Below are positions 58,770-64,000 of a DNA stretch of 64,000 nt, piece after piece (within the stretch, counting starts at the first letter, position 1; each line of letters opens with the position of its first letter). Made by a program: the position numbers and the translations under genes. The stretch spans positions 62,001 through 126,000 of the forward strand of contig CAZMTA010000007.1 in the NCBI GenBank assembly GCA_964569085.1, read 5' to 3'. The stretch is from JAJCZZ01 sp964569085 (GTDB taxonomy: Bacteria > Gemmatimonadota > Gemmatimonadetes > Longimicrobiales > Gaopeijiaceae). Under the pieces are notes generated by a model that saw only the letters and a list, made by a program, of their open reading frames with translations, was not told the DNA's origin and did no database searches.

Positions 58770-61748
58770 TCAGCCGCCCAGCTCGTCCAGGATCCGACGG
58801 GCCGCGGCCACCCGCTCGTACATGGCCGCCGTGGGCGGATGGAGCGTGCCGCTGCGGACTCCGCCTCCTCCGCTCAGCCCCCGGTACACGCCCGACACGG
58901 CGCGGAAGCCGTCGCGGATGAGGGCTTCCTCGGAGCCGGGCTCCGCGTCGCCGCCCCCGAAGAAGCCGCCGCCCTGCATGCCCCGGTCCTCCATGAGGGC
59001 CCGGAAGCGGTCCTGGAGGTCCATGAGCTCGAGCATGAAGCGCTCCCGGCTCTGGTACTGGGCCAGCGTGAGCGGGAGGGAGGGATCGCCGCGGACCTCC
59101 AGCGTGGTGGTCGAGGAGCCGCCCCGGGCCTCCACGGTGAGCGTGTACGTCCCCGGGCTCACCCAGGGGCCCCGGTTGGTGGTGGGACGGGGGAGCTCGG
59201 GGTGGTCCCACCGCTCCCACTCGTCGTCGTCCATGTCGAGCGGATGACGCAGATCCCAGTTCACCCGGTGCGTGCCGGCCTCGCCGGGGACCTGCATCCG
59301 GCGGATGACCTCACCGTCCTCCCGGGCCACCACCAGCGTGGCGGGGCCGCCGCCGGAGCCCAGGCGGTACGTGATCTCGGCGCCGTCGTCGGGGTTCTCC
59401 CCGTGCCACTCGGCCTGGCCGCGGTAGGAGGTGTCCTTCCGGTAGTTCTTGATGGTGGCCGGCCCCACGGGGAAGACGTGGACCGGGCCGCGGGCGTCGT
59501 CCCACGCCGCGAAGGGGCGGGTGTCGTCCAGGATCCAGACGCCCCGGCCGTGGGTCCCCATGACCAGGTCCTTCTCACGGGGGTGGATCAGGATGTCGTC
59601 GTAGTGGGTGGTGGGGAGGTTGGGCATGCGGGCCCAGCTCCCCCCGCCGTCGACGCTGGCGAACATGTGGTGCTCGGTCCCCACGAAGAGGACGTCCAGG
59701 TCGTCGGGGTGCTCGACGACGTCGTTGACCACGCCCAGGGAGGGCAGGTCCGCGTCCAGCCGGGTCCACGTCCGCCCGAAGTCGTCGGTGCGGAACAGGT
59801 ACGGCCTGAAGTCACCCCGACGGTGGGCGTCGAAGGCGGCGTAGGCCACGCCGGGGGCGCGGGCCGAGGCGGTGATCCGGCTCACGTAGGTGCCCGAGGG
59901 GATCCCCCGGACGTTGCCGGAGACCTCGGTCCAGGTGGCACCGCCGTCCCGGGTCACCTGGAGGTTGCCGTCGTCGAACCCGACCCAGAAGACCTGGGCG
60001 TCCAGCGGCGACTCGTCCAGCGTGACCGCCTCGCCGAAGCTGCCCGTCCCGTCGTTCCGGGAGATCGTGATGTCGGCGCCCTCGACGCCCATGAGCTCCA
60101 CCGTGTCCCGGTCGATGCCCTTGCTCAGGTCCCGGCTCCGCGTCCAGCTCTCCCCGTTGTCCGGCGAGACGAAGAGCCGGTTCCCCGCCACGTACAGGCG
60201 ATCCGGGTCGTGCTCCGAGAGGAGCATGGGCGAGGTCCAGTCGAAGCGGTACTCCTCCTCGCCCATGGCCGGCTCGGGGCTGATGTCCAGCATGTCCCCG
60301 GTCTCGAAGTCGTAGCGGAAGTAGTTGCCGCCGTTGGAGCTGCCGTACCGGTAGCGCGAGCCCGGGCGCGGGTCGGCCTGCCAGTACATGCCGTCACCGA
60401 AGCCGTTCTGCATCCAGTCGTCGTTGACGATGCCGATCCAGCGCCGCGTCTCCGAGGGGCCCATGAAGGAGTGGTTGTCCTGGAGCCCCGTGTAGACCCA
60501 GTAGGGGTCCTGCATGTCCACCGTCATGGCGTACATCTGGGAGATCACGAAGTTGTTGATCTTCCGGAAGTCGTGGCCCCGGTTGTAGCTCTCGTGCAGC
60601 CCCGCGTCCCCGCCCATGTAGAGGTGGTCCGGGTCGTTGGGGTCGATCCAGAGGGCGTGCTGGTCGGCGTGGACGCCCACGTCGTACGTCGGGCGCCGGG
60701 CGATCTCGGTCCAGGTCCGCCCGCCGTCCTCGCTCCGGAAGGAGGAGGTGGCCATGGTGTAGACCACGTCCTCGTCGGTGGGGTCGATGAAGATCTCCGA
60801 GTAGTACATGGGCCGGATGTTCATGTCGCTCACCCGCTCCCAGCTCGCTCCGCCGTCCTCGGACCGGTACGTGCCCGTCAGGTCGTCGTCGGCGTACTCG
60901 ATGAGCGCGTTCAGCACCCGGGGGTTCGACTCGGCGATGGCGAGGCCGATGCGCCCCTTGTCCTCGCCGGGGATCCCGCCGGTGAGCTCGGTCCACGTCT
61001 CCCCGCCGTCGGTGGTCTTGTGGATGCCGCTCCCCGGGCCCCCGCCGTTGAAGCCCCAGGCCCGGCGAAGCCGCTGGTAGGTGGCGGCGTAGAGGACGTC
61101 GGGATCCGAGGGATCCATGACCAGGTCCACGGCGCCGGTGTGCTCGTCCACGAAGAGGACCTTCTCCCAGGTCTCCCCTCCGTCGGTGGTGCGGAAGACG
61201 CCCCGCTCCTGGCTGGGCGCCCAGAGGTTGCCGAGCGCGGCCACGTAGGCCACGTCGGGGTCGCTCGGGTGGATCTCCACCTTCCCGATGTGGCGGGTCT
61301 CCTCGAGGCCCAGGTGGCGCCAGCTCTCGCCGCCGTCGTCGGAGCGGTAGACGCCGTTCCCGTACGACGTGCTCTGGCGGTTGTTCTGCTCCCCGGTGCC
61401 GTAGTAGACGATGTCCGGGTTCGAGGGCGCCAGCGCCACGTCGCCGCCGGTGCTCACGGCCTGGTCGTCGAAGACGTTGGTCCAGGTCTGGCCGCGGTTC
61501 TCCGACTTCCAGAGCCCGCCCGATGCCGACGCCACCCAGAGGACCGAGGGGTTCCCGGGCTCGGCGGTCACGTCGTGGACCCGTCCGCCGGTCACGGCGG
61601 GGCCGATGCTCCGGGGCTGGAAGGCCTCCATGGCCTCGGTGGTCAGGGGCTGCTGCGCCGTGGCGGGCGCCGCGGCCGCGGCCAGGAGCGCCGTCGCCAG
61701 GGCGAGGGTGGAGGGGCGCGGAGAGCGGAGTCGGGAGAATCGGGTCAT
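58770..61748 (-). CDS. VPS10/sortilin-like BNR-repeat protein, exported
   Basis: The 992-residue protein has a signal peptide (TLALATALLAAAAAPATAQ) and repeated BNR/Asp-box units across residues 45-700, for example SENRGQTWTNVF, SDDGGESWRHLG, TTDGGETWEKVL, SEDGGASWERVS and TRDGGATWTEVS, which form large beta-propellers as in sortilin/VPS10 and sialidase-like proteins. A C-terminal part (residues 760-880) looks like a beta-sandwich. The protein is often labelled glycosyl hydrolase, but no catalytic residues are evident. ATG 61748 directly precedes the signal peptide. Expansion of this family is typical of Gemmatimonadota and related groups. Confidence 0.92.
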   Translation of the reverse strand: MTRFSRLRSPRPSTLALATALLAAAAAPATAQQPLTTEAMEAFQPRSIGPAVTGGRVHDVTAEPGNPSVLWVASASGGLWKSENRGQTWTNVFDDQAVSTGGDVALAPSNPDIVYYGTGEQNNRQSTSYGNGVYRSDDGGESWRHLGLEETRHIGKVEIHPSDPDVAYVAALGNLWAPSQERGVFRTTDGGETWEKVLFVDEHTGAVDLVMDPSDPDVLYAATYQRLRRAWGFNGGGPGSGIHKTTDGGETWTELTGGIPGEDKGRIGLAIAESNPRVLNALIEYADDDLTGTYRSEDGGASWERVSDMNIRPMYYSEIFIDPTDEDVVYTMATSSFRSEDGGRTWTEIARRPTYDVGVHADQHALWIDPNDPDHLYMGGDAGLHESYNRGHDFRKINNFVISQMYAMTVDMQDPYWVYTGLQDNHSFMGPSETRRWIGIVNDDWMQNGFGDGMYWQADPRPGSRYRYGSSNGGNYFRYDFETGDMLDISPEPAMGEEEYRFDWTSPMLLSEHDPDRLYVAGNRLFVSPDNGESWTRSRDLSKGIDRDTVELMGVEGADITISRNDGTGSFGEAVTLDESPLDAQVFWVGFDDGNLQVTRDGGATWTEVSGNVRGIPSGTYVSRITASARAPGVAYAAFDAHRRGDFRPYLFRTDDFGRTWTRLDADLPSLGVVNDVVEHPDDLDVLFVGTEHHMFASVDGGGSWARMPNLPTTHYDDILIHPREKDLVMGTHGRGVWILDDTRPFAAWDDARGPVHVFPVGPATIKNYRKDTSYRGQAEWHGENPDDGAEITYRLGSGGGPATLVVAREDGEVIRRMQVPGEAGTHRVNWDLRHPLDMDDDEWERWDHPELPRPTTNRGPWVSPGTYTLTVEARGGSSTTTLEVRGDPSLPLTLAQYQSRERFMLELMDLQDRFRALMEDRGMQGGGFFGGGDAEPGSEEALIRDGFRAVSGVYRGLSGGGGVRSGTLHPPTAAMYERVAAARRILDELGG

Positions 61749-61803
61749 CGGTGCGTCCGGGGTCTCGGGGATCGCGTCGGAAGTCGGGGCGGGGTGGGGC
61801 ACG

Positions 61804-62625
61804 TCAGGCGCCCGGGGTCGGCGGGGGTGGTGCGTCGTCCTCTTCTTCGTCGCCGTCGCCGGAGAGCGCGGCGCGCACCACCTCCAGGACGCCGTCGTCC
61901 ATGTCGTCGACGCCCAGCATCCAGCGGAGGTAGTCGGGCTCCTCCCGGGCCACCTCGGCCAGGGAGCGGCCGCGGTGCTTGCCCCGGCGGAAGAGCCGGT
62001 CGTCGTCGTCGGTGGACTCGAACCAGCGGTCCACCTCGGAGAGGATGGGGGCGTACTCGTCGCAGTACGCGTGGAGCCCCTCCAGCGTCCGCGGGAGGTG
62101 GGGGTAGCGGTCGAGCTGGGCGCCCAGGACCGCCGCCGAGGTGCGGATGTCGCCGAGGGCCGTGTGGGCCTCCTCGTGCTCGCGCCCCAGGTAGAAGCGG
62201 GCGGCGGCGGAGAGGTCCCGGGGCTCCTCGCGGTGGAAGATGTTCTGCATGTCCACCACGCGCCGGCCCTCCAGGACCAGCTCGAGCCCGCACCGCTTGA
62301 ACTCCTCCTGGAGCATGCGCAGGTCGAAGCGCCGCACGTTGAAGCCGCCCAGGTCGCAGTCGTCCAGGAGCTGGAGGAGGGCCCTGGCCCGGGCGCAGAA
62401 GGGCGCCTTGTCGGCCACGTCCTCGTCGGTGATCCCGTGGACCGCGGTGGCCTCGGCCGGGATCGGGATGCCCGGGTTGAAGCGGCGGACCCGCTCCATG
62501 ACGTCGCCCTGGGGCGTCATCTTGATGAGGGCGAGCTCGACGATGCGGTCGTTCCGCATGTCGAGCCCCGTGGTCTCCAGGTCGAAGAAGACCAGGGGGC
62601 GCTCGAGGTCGAAGGGCAGCTGCAT
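61804..62625 (-). CDS. DnaQ-like 3'-5' exonuclease (DEDDh)
   Basis: The 273-residue protein has the DEDDh exonuclease motifs: Exo I VFFDLETTGLDM, Exo II with GGFNVRRFDLRML (the Asp after the Asn) and Exo III HEEAHTALGDIRT with the catalytic His and Asp. It ends in a short DUF3820-like module (GKHRGRSLAEVAREEPDYL) and an acidic tail. It would remove nucleotides from DNA 3' ends, as in proofreading, or process RNA. ATG 62625 is chosen immediately before the family N-terminus. Confidence 0.9.
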   Translation of the reverse strand: MQLPFDLERPLVFFDLETTGLDMRNDRIVELALIKMTPQGDVMERVRRFNPGIPIPAEATAVHGITDEDVADKAPFCARARALLQLLDDCDLGGFNVRRFDLRMLQEEFKRCGLELVLEGRRVVDMQNIFHREEPRDLSAAARFYLGREHEEAHTALGDIRTSAAVLGAQLDRYPHLPRTLEGLHAYCDEYAPILSEVDRWFESTDDDDRLFRRGKHRGRSLAEVAREEPDYLRWMLGVDDMDDGVLEVVRAALSGDGDEEEDDAPPPPTPGA

Positions 62626-62742
62626 GGGCTCCTGGGCGGCGGCGTGTCGGTGGGCCGAAACATACCCGATGCCCGCGGGGTGTGCATCCGTCCCGGGACG
62701 CGGCGGGCGGCCCCGGACAGAGACGTTCTCCAGGGAGGAGCC

Positions 62743-63738
62743 ATGTCGGACACGATGCGCGCGGTGGTGATCACGGAGCCCGGCGGGACGGACGTCCTCG
62801 AGGTGCGCGAGGTCCCCCGGCCCGAGCCGCCGCAGGGATGGGTCCGGGTCCGGGTGGCCACCTCGGGGATCAACCGGGCCGACCTCCTCCAGCGGCGCGG
62901 GTCCTACCCGGTGCCCGACGGCTACCCCGAGGACATCCCCGGTCTCGAGTTCTCCGGCGTGGTCGAGGCGGTGGGGAAGGGCGTGGCCGACGCCCGGGAG
63001 GGCGACCGCGTCATGGCCATCGTCGGGGGCGGCGGCTGCGCCGAGGCCGTGTGCGTCCCGGCCTCCTCGCTGATCCCCGTTCCGGAGAACCTGGGGCTGG
63101 CCGAGGCCGGCGCCGTCCCGGAGGTCTTCCTCACCGCCTTCGACGCGGTGCGCCTCCAGGAGAAGCTCGCCCGGGGAGAGACGCTCCTCGTCCACGCCGT
63201 GGGAAGCGGGGTGGGCACCGCCGCCCTCCAGATGGCCCGGGCGTGGGGCGTGCGCGTCATCGGGACGTCCCGAACGCCGGAGAAGCTCGAGCGGGCCGCC
63301 GGGCTGGGGCTGGAGGAGGCCGTCCTGGGCGGCGCCGACCGGGATTGGGCCGCCGAGGTCCTGGAGCGCACGGACGGGCGGGGCGTGGACGTGATCCTGG
63401 ACCTGGTGGGCGGCGCGTACCTGGCGGGGAACCAGCGCGTCCTGGCCGAGCGGGGGCGCCACATCGTCGTGGGCGTGCCCTCCGGGCCGAAGGCCGAGGT
63501 CGACCTGCGGGCCCTCATGGGCGCCCGGGGCTCCATCCGCGGCACGGTGCTGCGGGCCCGTCCCGAGGAGGAGAAGGCGGCGCTGGCGCGGGCCTTCGAG
63601 GAGGAGGTCCTCCCCCTCCTGGCCACCGGCGAGGTCCGCCCGGTGGTGGACCGGGTCTTCCCGCCGGAGGAGGTGGGGAAGGCCCACGACTACATGGCCG
63701 AGAACCGGACGTTCGGGAAGGTGCTGCTGGAGTGGTGA
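62743..63738 (+). CDS. NAD(P)H:quinone oxidoreductase, zeta-crystallin-like (MDR family)
   Basis: The 331-residue protein matches the quinone oxidoreductase branch of the medium-chain dehydrogenase family: MRAVVITEPGGTDVLEVREV at the start, the GINRADLLQRRGSYP substrate loop, and the nucleotide-binding LLVHAVGSGVGTAALQMARA. Zinc ligands are absent, as expected for this branch. It would transfer electrons from NADPH to quinones or reactive enones. GGGAGGAG lies 3-10 nt before the ATG. The convergent gene at 63770 is separated by a strong palindrome. Confidence 0.93.
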   Translation: MSDTMRAVVITEPGGTDVLEVREVPRPEPPQGWVRVRVATSGINRADLLQRRGSYPVPDGYPEDIPGLEFSGVVEAVGKGVADAREGDRVMAIVGGGGCAEAVCVPASSLIPVPENLGLAEAGAVPEVFLTAFDAVRLQEKLARGETLLVHAVGSGVGTAALQMARAWGVRVIGTSRTPEKLERAAGLGLEEAVLGGADRDWAAEVLERTDGRGVDVILDLVGGAYLAGNQRVLAERGRHIVVGVPSGPKAEVDLRALMGARGSIRGTVLRARPEEEKAALARAFEEEVLPLLATGEVRPVVDRVFPPEEVGKAHDYMAENRTFGKVLLEW

Positions 63739-63741
63739 GGG

Positions 63742-63763
63742 GGCGGGGGCCGCGGCCCCCGCC
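63742..63763. terminator. 22-bp perfect palindrome between convergent genes
   Basis: GGCGGGGGC-CGCG-GCCCCCGCC reads identically on both strands and lies 3 bp after one stop codon and 6 bp before the other. It is placed as a bidirectional transcription terminator for the quinone oxidoreductase and the YdhR-like gene, although no T-run follows. Confidence 0.5.
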
Positions 63764-63769
63764 GCGCCC

Positions 63770-64000
63770 CTAGCTCCGCAGCGGGAAGAGCACCTCGAAG
63801 ACCTCGATCTCCGGGGGCTCGACCACCTGGTAGGCCTCGGCGATGGTCCCGGCCAGCTCCGATTCCTTGAAGTCCTGCATGGCCTCCAGGGAGTCCCAGA
63901 GGTAGACGCCGGCGTACTCCCCCGGCCCCTCCCGGCGCACGTAGTACTTCTGGGCCAGGCCGGGGAGGGCCCGGAACTCGGGCGCCCGCTCCCGGGCCAC
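63770..64000 (-). CDS. YdhR/monooxygenase-like protein, 5' end cut by window edge
   Basis: The 76 visible C-terminal residues read FRALPGLAQKYYVRREGPGE, then AGVYLWDSLEAMQDFKESEL and AGTIAEAYQVVEPPEIEVFE. This is typical of YdhR-like dimeric alpha/beta-barrel proteins, annotated as putative monooxygenases. The frame is still open at the right edge, so the true start lies outside the window; the GTG there is unlikely to be the initiation codon. Confidence 0.78.
   Translation of the reverse strand: MARERAPEFRALPGLAQKYYVRREGPGEYAGVYLWDSLEAMQDFKESELAGTIAEAYQVVEPPEIEVFEVLFPLRS

Noticed and set aside
58755..62300. Forward open frame of 1181 codons opposite the VPS10-like and exonuclease genes
   Set aside because: It is the mirror of a BNR-repeat gene; composition is low-complexity and it crosses two genuine genes.

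Overview
This window looks like a chromosomal segment from an uncultured, very GC-rich bacterium, most plausibly Gemmatimonadota. That placement is an inference from gene content: a DUF5916-type outer-membrane protein, a very large VPS10/sortilin-like BNR-repeat protein, a DUF2723 membrane protein, a small RpoD/SigA-type sigma factor without region 1.1, penicillin-acylase and M20 secreted or cytosolic hydrolases, a Tat-targeted class-V aminotransferase and many GTG starts. No rRNA, tRNA, CRISPR array, insertion sequence or phage gene was seen. Two runs of exactly 100 N (1492-1591 and 28297-28396) mark scaffold joins, so it is probably a metagenome assembly and adjacency across those points is unproven.

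Layout. 1-4.3 kb: a truncated membrane protein, a truncated FAD oxidoreductase, a truncated WrbA-like flavoprotein and a penicillin acylase. 4.4-10 kb: a UvrC-like GIY-YIG nuclease, an HD-domain hydrolase, a PP2C phosphatase, a housekeeping-type sigma factor and RsgA. 10-17.3 kb: a di-heme peroxidase fused to a seven-bladed RCC1 propeller, two lipoproteins, and a reverse-strand operon (lipoprotein, BtuF-like, BtuC-like, BtuD-like, DinB-like) in which every junction is a 4-nt overlap. 17.4-21.8 kb: a forward operon of flavin reductase, membrane-bound spermidine-synthase-like protein and a single-chain Mre11/Rad50 (SbcD/SbcC) homologue whose catalytic motifs have decayed. 22-36 kb: ROK kinase/zinc ribbon/RidA, ornithine cyclodeaminase family, a lipid kinase/PAS-like/aminotransferase operon, DUF2723, HyuA, TrpE and an M20 dipeptidase. 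36-45 kb: PspA-like protein, an ECF sigma factor with a terminator and an upstream palindrome, an orphan dehydrogenase E1-alpha, a V4R protein, a Bcp peroxiredoxin, a histidine-kinase-like ATPase without an obvious phosphoacceptor histidine, an EamA transporter and the heme A/oxidase assembly pair CtaM and CtaA. 45-54 kb: ABC exporter, CorA, acyl-CoA dehydrogenase, patatin and a polytopic membrane protein. 53-58 kb: DUF5916 protein, then about 630 bp of non-coding, highly structured DNA leading into an AbiEi-DUF559 putative nuclease. 58-64 kb: membrane proteins, the VPS10-like protein, a DnaQ-like exonuclease, a quinone oxidoreductase and a truncated YdhR-like protein.

Most of the window is ordinary core genome with compact operons. 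The spots that most deserve a second look are the degenerate single-chain SbcD-SbcC homologue (19271-21799), the MauG-RCC1 fusion (9958-12396) and the structured repeat region in front of the AbiEi-DUF559 gene (55640-57172).
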